Below, piece by piece: positions 1 through 5,480 of a stretch of 31,946 nucleotides of DNA (positions within the stretch are counted from its first letter, which is position 1; each line of letters starts with the position of its first letter). Made by a program: the position numbers and the translations under genes. Under the pieces are notes generated by a model. The model saw nothing but the letters and a program-made list of their open reading frames with translations. It had not been told where the DNA came from and searched no databases. Source of the DNA: a virus; IMG/VR virus record IMGVR_UViG_3300017782_000108, positions 1-31,946 of that record; one strand, given 5' to 3'.

Positions 1-26
1 GCCATAGCTAAAGCCACATTTTTCAT
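1..26 (-). CDS. 5' end of the repeat-leader gene that continues at the other window end
   Basis: On the minus strand an ATG at 26-24 lies two bases after the TAA (31-29) of the upstream gene and reads MKNVALAM to the window edge. This matches in phase the (Ala-Met/Ala-Leu) repeat frame that enters at 31946-31842. Bases 1-10 match 31937-31946 with one mismatch, so the two ends probably overlap in a circular or permuted genome. If so, this is the true start of the gene at 31435-31941. The tight stop/start spacing resembles other junctions in this genome (4457, 5929, 23207). The exact join cannot be resolved from this sequence alone. Confidence 0.5.
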
Positions 27-28
27 AT

Positions 29-403
29 TTAAGAAGCTTTGACATCTGGCTGACCCTCAATAGATTCTATTGCGATGTCACTTAGCTTTAATATCTCTAT
101 AGCTTCTAACCAAATCTTTTCTACAGCAGGACAAACTTTGCTTTCAGAACGAAGACCGTGAACAGCAACACCCGAAAGAGATATCGATTTATTGCATTTC
201 CAATAGTAAAGTCTTCTTGCGTCACTCAGTATTACTTCATTTCCTGCTTTCTCTGAAAGTAATCCAAACCAAACTCCAGCGGAGAAAGTTCTAACAATAA
301 CTTTTTTTCCTAAATGATAATTTAATGTAGAAACAGCTTCATTTTTATTGAAAATAGCAGCAATATTTTTTAAATCGCCATATTTTAAATCATCTATATT
401 CAT
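29..403 (-). CDS. Conserved phage protein, DUF6948-like
   Basis: A 124-residue soluble protein of unknown function. Its centre (about residues 32-90) reads GKKVIVRTFSAGVWFG, then a DARRLYYWK block and a CPAVEKIWL block. This is the pattern of a small phage family I recall as DUF6948 (VRTYSAGV...ARRIWYW...), found in early regions. The start at 403 overlaps the upstream stop (ATGA) and has GGTGAG just before it. It is part of the leftward early operon. The family name is from memory and should be confirmed by a profile search. Confidence 0.75.
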   Translation of the reverse strand: MNIDDLKYGDLKNIAAIFNKNEAVSTLNYHLGKKVIVRTFSAGVWFGLLSEKAGNEVILSDARRLYYWKCNKSISLSGVAVHGLRSESKVCPAVEKIWLEAIEILKLSDIAIESIEGQPDVKAS

Positions 404-663
404 AGTCTCACCATTTTAATTTCGTGTTCTTTATAACAATCAACATACTTTTTAATTTCTACAAAAACACAGTTGCCCATACCATTCGACCCGGTGATGA
501 AACCATGATGATTGTCTTTCAGTCTTACCACTTCACTAGCAATCGGGAACTGTTCTCTTAAGCGGTCTTCTTGATATTCAAAAAATATAGTTAAAAATAT
601 AAGAACGGCTATTAACACTAATATTGTTTTTTCATTAATAATTTTATCTATATCTATATTCAT
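400..663 (-). CDS. Small membrane-anchored early protein
   Basis: An 87-residue protein with one predicted membrane helix at about residues 13-29 (TILVLIAVLIFLTIFF) after a short charged N-terminus, and a C-terminal domain of about 55 residues with two cysteines. I do not recognise a family. A GAGG ribosome site lies about 10 bases before the ATG. The stop overlaps the start of the next gene (ATGA), so the two are probably translationally coupled. The first codons resemble those of the downstream gene, with a shared MNID start. Its place in the early operon suggests a host-takeover or exclusion role, which is only a guess. Confidence 0.7.
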   Translation of the reverse strand: MNIDIDKIINEKTILVLIAVLIFLTIFFEYQEDRLREQFPIASEVVRLKDNHHGFITGSNGMGNCVFVEIKKYVDCYKEHEIKMVRL

Positions 664-689
664 AGTTTATTTTCCTCGCTTATTAAAGT

Positions 690-857
690 TTATTTTCTTA
701 ATCGATTTTTAAATTCAGACTTAGAGTCATAATATTGCTTTTCTAAGATCCTTATTTGATCAAACCTACTTTTAAGGTCACCTCTATCGTAGGTAATCAT
801 CCCAATCACATTTCCATCCTTAAAATACAGCTCTCTTTTTAATCTCGTGCTAGCCAT
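690..857 (-). CDS. Small basic early protein (55 aa)
   Basis: A short frame starting MASTRLKRELYFKDGNVIG and rich in Lys/Arg, ending with a charged helix (KSEFKNRLRK). It begins two bases before the stop of the upstream gene and has GAGG eight bases before the ATG. It fills an otherwise empty gap in the leftward early operon. No family recognised. The N-terminal half could form a small beta hairpin (YFKDGNVIGMITYDRG). The call rests on the ribosome site, tight spacing and phage-like composition. Confidence 0.6.
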   Translation of the reverse strand: MASTRLKRELYFKDGNVIGMITYDRGDLKSRFDQIRILEKQYYDSKSEFKNRLRK

Positions 858-859
858 TT

Positions 860-1048
860 CTACCTCGGTTTTTTCGCTACATATCTGTTATAGAGCTTTC
901 CATCTTGATCAACTTCAAACAAATCACCGCGCTTTTTAGCTTCAGCTATTGCTGGCTGAACTAAGTTGTAATGCTTAGCCAAATACTCTTGATCATATTC
1001 AAATACAGATTTTAGCTCTTCAACTGTTAATTTCATTTTTTCTTTCAT
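860..1048 (-). CDS. Small early protein, possible DNA-binding helical domain
   Basis: A 62-residue protein starting MKEKMKLTVEELKSVFEYD. The ATG at 1048 is chosen over an in-frame ATG at 1084 because a strong GGAGG lies five bases upstream of it, and because the 1084 codon overlaps the promoter -10 region. The sequence suggests two or three helices and a final beta hairpin (FEVDQDGKLYNRYV), reminiscent of small winged-helix or AlpA-like phage proteins, but no clear family. It is the first gene of the leftward early operon, directly downstream of the divergent control region, where phage regulators often sit. Confidence 0.7.
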   Translation of the reverse strand: MKEKMKLTVEELKSVFEYDQEYLAKHYNLVQPAIAEAKKRGDLFEVDQDGKLYNRYVAKKPR

Positions 1049-1082
1049 AAACCCTCCGTCTGCAAACCATAATAATATCTGC

Positions 1083-1112
1083 ATTATATCAATGCAAATG
1101 ATTTTTTGATAT
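1083..1112 (-). promoter_or_regulatory. Leftward early promoter with overlapping half-sites
   Basis: On the minus strand TGATATAAT forms an extended -10 box (TATAAT complement at 1083-1088) about 28 bases before the first early gene. No good -35 is seen. The TTGATAT part is one arm of an 8-bp inverted repeat (TATATCAA at 1085-1092, TTGATATA at 1106-1113). These arms equal the half-sites of the 19-bp palindrome at 1140, so the same regulator may bind here. This is prediction from sequence only. Confidence 0.55.
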
Positions 1113-1139
1113 AAAAAAATCTGCTTTAATGATGAATTA

Positions 1140-1158
1140 ATATCAACACTATTGATAT
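1140..1158. promoter_or_regulatory. 19-bp palindromic operator candidate, copy 1
   Basis: ATATCAACACTATTGATAT has perfect 7-bp arms around a 5-bp spacer. The same arms and the CTA end of the spacer recur at 5200-5218. It overlaps the -35 region of the rightward promoter and sits upstream of the leftward one, as expected for a divergent control site. Confidence 0.65.
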
Positions 1159-1171
1159 ATATGTGTATAAT
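1143..1171 (+). promoter_or_regulatory. Rightward promoter for the 1196-2011 operon
   Basis: A perfect -10 TATAAT at 1166-1171 stands 17 bases after TCAACA (1143-1148; four of six match TTGACA). The -35 lies inside the palindrome at 1140-1158. The first gene therefore starts at the ATG at 1196 rather than the in-frame ATG at 1163, which would overlap the promoter. Confidence 0.55.
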
Positions 1172-1195
1172 TACTCAAAACGAAGCGGTGATAAT

Positions 1196-1393
1196 ATGAA
1201 CATACACGTAGCAGAAACAGCAAACATAAACATATTAAGATTAGATATTAATGATGTTTCATTTCTTGTCGAAGATGTTGATGAAGATCTTTCATACATA
1301 CTTTGTGAGCACATTCGAAAGCTTCAGCATAAAATCAAGCAGTTAGAAGCAACAAATTGTTGTAAAAAAAGATGTGTTGAAGGTGGGATGTGA
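1196..1393 (+). CDS. Small acidic protein, unknown
   Basis: A 65-residue protein starting MNIHVAETANINILR, with an acidic middle (EDVDEDLSY), a probable C-terminal helix (HIRKLQHKIKQLEAT) and two cysteines in NCCKKRC. The ATG at 1196 is preferred over 1163 because of the -10 box there; GGTG lies about seven bases upstream. The stop overlaps the next start (TGATG), so the two genes are coupled. No family recognised. The helix could mediate dimerisation. Confidence 0.6.
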   Translation: MNIHVAETANINILRLDINDVSFLVEDVDEDLSYILCEHIRKLQHKIKQLEATNCCKKRCVEGGM

Positions 1394-1596
1394 TGAAAAA
1401 TTGCGCTTGGTGCGGAAAAGAAATAAATGTATTCAAAGCAATTTATATTAAAGATACAAAAGAACTTATATGCTCTGAAGAATGCAACAGATTATTGAAT
1501 TTAAGCAAAATTGCTAGAACAGGTAACAGCTATGAAATTAACAAAAGTTATACCCTTTTTAATGCTGGCAACAGCAAACGCTCAAATGTTTCATGA
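1393..1596 (+). CDS. Small zinc-finger-like protein
   Basis: A 67-residue protein starting MKNCAWCGKEINVFKAIY, with C-x2-C near the N-terminus and C-x3-C (ICSEEC) about 22 residues later. This four-cysteine spacing suggests a single treble-clef or ribbon-type zinc site. The ATG at 1393 overlaps the previous stop. The last 65 bases overlap the start of the next gene in another frame, so the C-terminal residues after about position 45 may be dispensable. Function unknown. Confidence 0.55.
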   Translation: MKNCAWCGKEINVFKAIYIKDTKELICSEECNRLLNLSKIARTGNSYEINKSYTLFNAGNSKRSNVS

Positions 1597-2011
1597 TCTT
1601 GAAAGCTCGGCTTATATTGATGCCGCAAATAGACTTAATTGTTCTAGTGATTTGATAGTGAACAGAGAGGGGCTAATAGAGGTCACAGAACCAGATAGCG
1701 GGAGAATCTATGTGATACCGCCAAGCGTTTCAATTTGGTGTCCAGATCCAGTTGCACGCTTAAATTACGGACCTCTACCCGTCCACGGTCAAGACGCGGA
1801 TTGGTACAGAATTATGTGGTGGCATGTTGACGACTGGGATGGGGGGGAGCCTGTGACGCACGAAACATCAAGAATTGCTTATGATTTGCCGGTAGATAAC
1901 ATCGATAATTATGTAGTTATTATTGAAGCATTTGAGCCGTTTGATGGTGTTCAGCAAAGATCGCTTTTTTATCGATTAAACGGCGGTGTATTTGTTTTAG
2001 AGGTTGAGTGA
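1532..2011 (+). CDS. Secreted protein of unknown function
   Basis: A 159-residue protein beginning MKLTKVIPFLMLATANAQ, a typical Sec signal peptide with a likely signal-peptidase-I site after ANA. No lipobox cysteine is seen. The mature part has two cysteines (NCSSD and IWCPD) and a tryptophan-rich stretch (DADWYRIMWWHVDDW), suggesting a small beta-rich periplasmic or extracellular domain, possibly Ig-like. AGGT lies about nine bases before the ATG. It is the last gene of a three-gene operon outside the structural region, which suggests a role in changing the host surface or periplasm; this is inference. A run of seven G at 1841-1847 inside the gene could slip. Confidence 0.65.
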   Translation: MKLTKVIPFLMLATANAQMFHDLESSAYIDAANRLNCSSDLIVNREGLIEVTEPDSGRIYVIPPSVSIWCPDPVARLNYGPLPVHGQDADWYRIMWWHVDDWDGGEPVTHETSRIAYDLPVDNIDNYVVIIEAFEPFDGVQQRSLFYRLNGGVFVLEVE

Positions 2012-2033
2012 GTGACGCATGAAAGAAGATTGA

Positions 2034-2113
2034 CCCAATAAAACACAAATGGGTTTCAAATTAAAAACCCCTTGATTTTTAGGCCAAAGGCCTTAAGTGT
2101 CATTTTGTTGGGC
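2034..2113. terminator. Convergent terminator region
   Basis: For rightward transcripts, GGGTTT (2051-2056) pairs with AAACCC (2065-2070) and is followed by a T-rich stretch including T5 at 2076-2080. An AGGCC/GGCCT palindrome follows at 2081-2094. An imperfect outer pair (2034-2046 with 2097-2113) encloses all of this. The region separates the rightward secreted-protein operon from the leftward lysis genes and probably ends transcription from both sides. The rest of the gap (2114-2192) shows nothing else. Confidence 0.6.
2063..2090. repeat. 28-bp direct repeat, copy A
   Basis: This segment, running from A5CCCC through GATTTTTAGGCC to AAAGG, is identical to 3109-3136. Together the two copies flank the lysis cassette on both sides, and both lie within terminator-like hairpins. 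Confidence 0.85.
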
Positions 2114-2192
2114 CAGTGGTTTTAGAAAATCTTTTTCGAAGCAAGCGGATAGGATAAGCAGACTGTTGATTGTGCTGTTTATTGAGTAAATC

Positions 2193-2585
2193 TCAAGGCT
2201 CTATAAATTTACCGCTCTCATCTTTCATTTCGTAATGTACATGGTTTTTCATATTACCCTTGTGCGCGTAACGTATAGCGATATCCTGAGCTGTGCCTAT
2301 CACGTCTCCTCTGCTGACAAGATCACCTAAGCTAACCTCTGGATTTACGTAAAAAAACCTGTGTCTTTGTTTTTCCGAGTCAGTGACCTCAACATATCTG
2401 TAAGAAAGATCATCACTGTACGTATAACCAAGTTTAGTTATACTGCCTGCTACATTTGTACAAATATTATCCCCTGGGGAAGCACAGTAGTCTATCCCGT
2501 TATGCTTTCGTGTACCACGAGACGCCCCAAAGTGTCCGCATCCCATCTCATCACATCCACGCTCTTTAGCCTCTATTAGTATCAC
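2193..2585 (-). CDS. M23 family peptidoglycan endopeptidase (endolysin)
   Basis: A 130-residue LytM/M23-type zinc metallopeptidase that should cut peptide cross-links in the cell wall at lysis. The metal-site motifs are visible: HNGID (H28 and D32) and HVHYE (H115 and H117), with the family's G(T)KxHxGxD and HxHxE spacing. No signal peptide is seen, so export depends on the holin encoded just upstream. The start is a GTG at 2585, backed by AGGGAGGT six bases before it and only 11 bases after the holin stop. The domain is short but complete in its core. Cysteines near the N-terminus are unusual and could be structural. Confidence 0.85.
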   Translation of the reverse strand: MILIEAKERGCDEMGCGHFGASRGTRKHNGIDYCASPGDNICTNVAGSITKLGYTYSDDLSYRYVEVTDSEKQRHRFFYVNPEVSLGDLVSRGDVIGTAQDIAIRYAHKGNMKNHVHYEMKDESGKFIEP

Positions 2586-2596
2586 TACTTACCTCC

Positions 2597-3091
2597 CTAT
2601 GCAGCGGATTTTTCTTTACTTCCTGAGCTAGAGCCAAACCAGAATTGCATAATAGATGGTATGCTTGCAGTCAATACACCCAGCAAAATATTTGCCATGT
2701 CTTTTATGTTTTCTGTTATTTGCACCTCCCCGGAAAACAAAAGAAAAATTAAAACAAAATAACCTCCAATAAATATTGTAGACAGTATCATCTGGGGGCG
2801 CATATTAACTTTCGCTAAACCTCTAGCAGATTTTCTGTCTTCAACCTCTAATGCAAAAACGTCAATATCAAGCTTTGACATCTCAAGTGCAAACTTATTG
2901 TCTATCTCTCTTAGTTTGGCCAAATCCTCGGGTGTGGCGCCGACTAGCGCAGCTTGTAAATCTTTTTCATTAGCGTCGCTGTTACCCAGGAATTCATTAG
3001 CAAGGAATTTAGTGGCCGTACCAGCCAATGGGCCGCCAAGGGCAGTAGCTATCGTGGGTGCTAAGTTGCTTACTATGTTTTTCCAGTTCAT
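2597..3091 (-). CDS. GTA-type 3TM holin
   Basis: A 164-residue membrane protein that probably makes the lysis hole. It matches the holin family found in gene-transfer agents and many phages: an N-terminal weakly hydrophobic glycine/alanine segment (8-30), a charged linker ending KSARGLAKVNMRPQ, and two strong membrane helices at about 101-120 and 132-152. The ATG at 3091 is used; an in-frame TTG at 3106 lies inside the ribosome site. The ribosome site is a run of eight G five bases before the ATG, so slippage in this tract could alter translation. It is followed directly by the M23 endopeptidase. Confidence 0.85.
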   Translation of the reverse strand: MNWKNIVSNLAPTIATALGGPLAGTATKFLANEFLGNSDANEKDLQAALVGATPEDLAKLREIDNKFALEMSKLDIDVFALEVEDRKSARGLAKVNMRPQMILSTIFIGGYFVLIFLLFSGEVQITENIKDMANILLGVLTASIPSIMQFWFGSSSGSKEKSAA

Positions 3092-3107
3092 TTTTACCCC
3101 CCCCAAT

Positions 3108-3140
3108 AAAAAACCCCTTGATTTTTAGGCCAAAGGGTTT
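3108..3140 (-). terminator. Attenuator-like hairpin before the holin, with repeat copy B
   Basis: On the minus strand AAACCC (3140-3135) pairs with GGGTTT (3116-3111), extended partly by CTTT/AAG, and is followed by a T-rich stretch. It lies between the lysis promoter (3226-3255) and the holin start (3091), so it could hold back lysis until antitermination or high promoter activity. It contains 3109-3136, identical to 2063-2090. Confidence 0.6.
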
Positions 3141-3222
3141 ATGATTAATTCATTGCCGAATGGTGTTAGCAGCACCTTGGGTAAACAGTAAAAGCAGTAC
3201 GGTTCAGCCCTTCACGGCAATT
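3141..3222 (-). promoter_or_regulatory. Structured leader of the lysis transcript
   Basis: The transcribed leader contains a 7-bp inverted pair (ATTGCCG at 3152-3158, CGGCAAT at 3215-3221) enclosing a hairpin GGTGTT/AGCACC (3161-3175 on the plus strand). A 10-bp inverted repeat (AAACAGTAAA at 3183-3192, TTTACTGTTT at 3241-3250) links the leader with the promoter spacer and could be an operator. No known riboswitch class is recognised. Confidence 0.4.
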
Positions 3223-3225
3223 TGC

Positions 3226-3255
3226 ATTATAAACCATCTCTTTACTGTTTCTCAA
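3226..3255 (-). promoter_or_regulatory. Leftward lysis promoter
   Basis: On the minus strand TTGAGA (3255-3250, five of six match) is followed after 18 bases by a perfect TATAAT (3231-3226). Transcription would start near 3219 and give a leader of about 130 bases before the holin. One arm of a 10-bp inverted repeat fills part of the spacer. Confidence 0.6.
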
Positions 3256-3274
3256 ATATTACTTATCTACACCT

Positions 3275-3592
3275 TTGGCATCAAGTTCATTTGATACACG
3301 TAAGGTTGACACTTTAAAACGCAACCTATCTGATAACCCTAAAATTAATAGGCATATAGTAATGTTCAAGAAAATAAATGACGAATTAAGCGTTAGCTCT
3401 TGTGGTGAGCTTTTTGAGATCACTATTGAAGAGGGGCGCGGCTTTTACGATCGTGAAAAATCCGTCATTTTAGATAAATTTGAATTAATCAGTTTTATTG
3501 AGGCTGCAAGTTTATTTCTTGCTGAGCATGAAAACGCCAAACAACAACAATTGCACCAGCCCGAAGTCGTAAACGATGAAGGCAAAGCCTAG
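3275..3592 (+). CDS. Hypothetical protein
   Basis: A 105-residue frame with a TTG start; an in-frame ATG at 3362 with AGG nine bases before it would give 76 residues and is a fair alternative. The core (VMFKKINDELSVSSCGELFEITIEEG) looks like a mixed alpha/beta domain, followed by a helix (ISFIEAASLFLAEHENAKQQQ). No family recognised. It stands alone between the lysis promoter and the hairpin-rich gap, read in the opposite direction to the lysis genes. No convincing promoter of its own was seen. Confidence 0.5.
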   Translation: MASSSFDTRKVDTLKRNLSDNPKINRHIVMFKKINDELSVSSCGELFEITIEEGRGFYDREKSVILDKFELISFIEAASLFLAEHENAKQQQLHQPEVVNDEGKA

Positions 3593-3829
3593 CACGCTAG
3601 GTGGATAGATAGGGGTGTGTGTAAAGGCTATGTATCTCAAGCCCTGCACTAAACAGCGTCTATATGTGACACAAAGCTTGTAATCAAGCAGGTCCGACTC
3701 ATAAGTCGTTAAACTATACGCTGATAAGAATTGTTGTTTGTACTGATACGATAAAGATACAAGGTAGGCTAAGGTGATTAAGGTCACTAAGAGCCTATCA
3801 TAGACTCCTTATAACTAAAATAAAGGCGA
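3593..3829. other. Hairpin-rich non-coding gap
   Basis: A gap of 237 bases without a credible gene. It holds GGCT/AGCC (3626-3643), GCTTG-TAAT-CAAGC (3676-3689), CGACT-CATA-AGTCG (3695-3708) and a larger bipartite stem with TAGGCT/AGCCTA arms (3765-3797) enclosing GTGA/TCAC. Two of the hairpins have the same 5-4-5 layout. The region lies just upstream of the DNA-metabolism operon and could be an origin, an operator cluster or a small RNA. No clean -35/-10 pair for the rightward operon was found. Confidence 0.45.
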
Positions 3830-4078
3830 ATGAATATGACTAGCAGCAATATTTTAGAATTTCCAGATCCTCTTAGGTATCTTTTAGATACAGATCAAAA
3901 AATAAACGGGGTAGCTTGGATAAGAGGGAAAGAAGAAATAAGCTTATTTTTAGACGGGACCATAAATATTACAGGAAAAGACCATATTGTTTTACCAAGA
4001 AAGGATTTATCTGACTTGATGGTTATGTGGCTAGCTCTAAACTATCCCGAAACGCTCAAATTTGATGATGAAGAGTAA
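3830..4078 (+). CDS. Hypothetical early protein
   Basis: An 82-residue acidic protein starting MNMTSSNILEFPDPL. AAAGG lies just before two in-frame ATGs (3830 and 3836); spacing fits the second slightly better. The centre (GVAWIRGKEEISLFLDGTINITG) looks like beta strands, followed by a helical segment. It is the first gene of the rightward DNA-metabolism operon, with a 20-base gap to the next gene. No family recognised. Confidence 0.65.
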   Translation: MNMTSSNILEFPDPLRYLLDTDQKINGVAWIRGKEEISLFLDGTINITGKDHIVLPRKDLSDLMVMWLALNYPETLKFDDEE

Positions 4079-4098
4079 TTAAATAATAAAGGTGAAAT

Positions 4099-4455
4099 AT
4101 GAAAATGAAGATAACACTAGACAATCTACCCTCTAATATATCCATAGAAGCCGCTCAGGAGTTTTTAGATTACAGGCAGGCTATGCCAAAAGATAAGCGA
4201 TTAAATACTCAGAGAGCCTTTGATAGACAAATGAAGTCTGCTTTGCGGTCGCATGAGGTCGGCATGACGCCCGACGAGCTAATTGAATTCACAATAGATC
4301 GATCTTGGCGCGGAATTAATGTCTCTTACACTAAAAATTGGATAGCACAGAATATGAAAGCAGAAATGAATGCATATCAAATAACTAGCGGGTCTCAGAG
4401 AACTAGGGATAGCAATATGCTTGAGAACTTAAATGACGACTCGTGGGCTAATTGA
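4099..4455 (+). CDS. Replisome-organiser C-terminal-domain-like protein
   Basis: A 118-residue protein whose middle (AQEFLDYRQAMPKDKRLNTQRAF..., then TPDELIEFTIDRSWRGI) follows the pattern of the C-terminal domain of phage replisome organisers and DnaT/replication-protein-O-like proteins: FxxYR, a helix, then SIxxGWxGI. In that family this domain helps load helicase or binds single-stranded DNA. Here it is nearly stand-alone, with a short N-terminus and no winged-helix domain. GGTGA precedes the ATG. Its place in the operon with ssb and the annealing protein supports a replication role. The assignment is by pattern only. Confidence 0.55.
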   Translation: MKMKITLDNLPSNISIEAAQEFLDYRQAMPKDKRLNTQRAFDRQMKSALRSHEVGMTPDELIEFTIDRSWRGINVSYTKNWIAQNMKAEMNAYQITSGSQRTRDSNMLENLNDDSWAN

Positions 4456-4456
4456 T

Positions 4457-4651
4457 ATGAAACCCAAGGAACTATACGAAAAAGTGCTAGAAAGAGCTGG
4501 CCAGGGGATAAAGTTTAGCGAAAAAAATAAGGATAGGTATATACAAAAAAAGCTGATCGAATCGGCATATTTAATTGGCGTTCATGTGGGTATGAGCGAT
4601 AAAGAAAATCTCGACAAGCTTTTTAATGAATTTGATGGCGAGGAAAATTGA
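4457..4651 (+). CDS. Small helical early protein
   Basis: A 64-residue protein starting MKPKELYEKVLERAG and mostly helical and charged. The ATG at 4457 follows the upstream TGA by one base; an upstream in-frame ATG at 4433 has a weaker context. Its own stop overlaps a TTG that may start the next gene. No family recognised. Confidence 0.6.
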   Translation: MKPKELYEKVLERAGQGIKFSEKNKDRYIQKKLIESAYLIGVHVGMSDKENLDKLFNEFDGEEN

Positions 4652-4776
4652 TATCAAAACAGCATGATTACCCAAAACTTTATACATATGTAGCGAGCGC
4701 TTACTGGTCGCCACAACTAAAGCAATTACAGGATTGGATTAAATCTTTGACAGAGAGTGAGAATGAAAATAATTAA
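4648..4776 (+). CDS. Small protein with TTG start (42 aa)
   Basis: The frame begins with TTG inside the previous stop (TTGA), with GAGG four to five bases upstream, and reads YPKLYTYVASAYWSPQLKQL then DWIKSLTES. The aromatic-rich first half and amphipathic second half look like a real small phage protein rather than chance, and it fills a gap in a tightly packed operon. Its end overlaps the next gene by 14 bases. No family recognised. Confidence 0.5.
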   Translation: MISKQHDYPKLYTYVASAYWSPQLKQLQDWIKSLTESENENN

Positions 4777-4909
4777 ATGGTTTAAATATACTTTTATAAA
4801 ACGCTGTAAAAAACAGCCGAAATGGGATCTTGTGAAAATACACAGGTGCGGCCTTCTTGATGTTCAATGTAAAGAGTGTGGAAAAATAAGAGAGAAAGTT
4901 TATGAATAG
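4763..4909 (+). CDS. Small cysteine-rich (zinc ribbon-like) protein (48 aa)
   Basis: Starts MKIIKWFKYTFIKRCKK and ends with HRCGLLDVQCKECGKIREKV. The C-x6-C-x2-C spacing with the upstream His and Cys suggests a small zinc site, as in many short phage proteins. GAGTGAGA precedes the ATG. It overlaps the next start by eight bases. Confidence 0.6.
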   Translation: MKIIKWFKYTFIKRCKKQPKWDLVKIHRCGLLDVQCKECGKIREKVYE

Positions 4910-5192
4910 AGATAAAAAGAAAATATGGCAAAGTTATGTTATTGAAAAAAACAGAATGCTTGCTTATGAAGAGCTTAACAAAGAGGGCAGTTATCTTCTT
5001 GAAAATCGCGATATGCGAAGAATTGCAAAGAAAAAAGGGCTTGTTCTAAAAGAGCTCAACGTAAAGCTGAAAAGAAAGGGAAACCTCTATAACGGCTGGG
5101 CGGCTGTGGATAAGTTCGGGAAAGCTGTTAGCGAAATAAAAACTTTGGCTGAACACAGAGAAGATTATCGTAACAAGAAGCTTTCATTCTAA
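4902..5192 (+). CDS. Hypothetical basic protein
   Basis: A 96-residue lysine-rich protein starting MNRDKKKIWQSYVIEKNR. The middle is a helix with strong positive charge (RDMRRIAKKKGLVLKELNVKLKRKG), followed by NGWAAVDKFGKAVSEIKTLAEH. The charge suggests nucleic-acid binding, but no family is recognised. It is the last gene before the control region at 5200, so the operon may have a second promoter after it. Confidence 0.6.
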   Translation: MNRDKKKIWQSYVIEKNRMLAYEELNKEGSYLLENRDMRRIAKKKGLVLKELNVKLKRKGNLYNGWAAVDKFGKAVSEIKTLAEHREDYRNKKLSF

Positions 5193-5199
5193 TTTGTTA

Positions 5200-5218
5200 T
5201 ATCAATTCTATTGATATT
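5200..5218. promoter_or_regulatory. 19-bp palindromic operator candidate, copy 2
   Basis: ATATCAATTCTATTGATAT has the same perfect 7-bp arms, the same 5-bp spacer length and the same CTA spacer end as the copy at 1140-1158. Its right arm overlaps the -35 of the next promoter. Confidence 0.65.
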
Positions 5219-5238
5219 TTATAAATTATGTTTATAAT
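5211..5238 (+). promoter_or_regulatory. Internal rightward promoter
   Basis: A perfect TATAAT (5233-5238) follows TTGATA (5212-5217) by 15 bases, or ATTGAT by 16. The -35 lies in the palindrome at 5200-5218, so binding there should block it. Confidence 0.5.
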
Positions 5239-5267
5239 GGTTTGAAAAGGTTGAGCGGAGATTGATT

Positions 5268-5480
5268 ATGGATAGGTTATTTGAATCGGTAAGTTCGGAT
5301 TTTATTTTGCTTTCATTTATAGCAATTCCGCTCTCATTAGGATTTGCTTTTTATGATTGGGTTATTGGTGCCGCCTATATGCATATTGCACTTGCCGAAG
5401 CATATTTAATGTGGATGCTGATTACTGTAAGCGCTCTTCTTTTTGATGTTTTGATTAATTTTTGTGATTGCGATGAATAA
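5268..5480 (+). CDS. Small two-helix membrane protein
   Basis: A 70-residue hydrophobic protein starting MDRLFESVSSDFILL, with two membrane segments: about 11-33 (FILLSFIAIPLSLGFAFYDW) and about 38-65. CGGAG lies seven bases before the ATG at 5268, which is chosen over the TTG at 5262. It is first behind the operator-controlled promoter at 5211. Function unknown; small early membrane proteins often affect host membranes or superinfection. Confidence 0.65.
   Translation: MDRLFESVSSDFILLSFIAIPLSLGFAFYDWVIGAAYMHIALAEAYLMWMLITVSALLFDVLINFCDCDE

Noticed and set aside
1163-1195. Upstream in-frame ATG for the gene at 1196.
   Set aside because: It overlaps the -10 box of the promoter and would lie before or at the transcript start.
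3626-3708. tRNA-like arms in the hairpin-rich gap (GGCT/AGCC, GCTTG-TAAT-CAAGC, CGACT-CATA-AGTCG).
   Set aside because: Loop sizes are wrong (four bases instead of seven in the anticodon and T arms), there is no 7-bp acceptor stem and no T-arm GTTCGA consensus.
3512-3787. A 91-codon leftward frame across the gap.
   Set aside because: It runs antisense to the end of the 3275-3592 gene and through several hairpins, and has no ribosome site.
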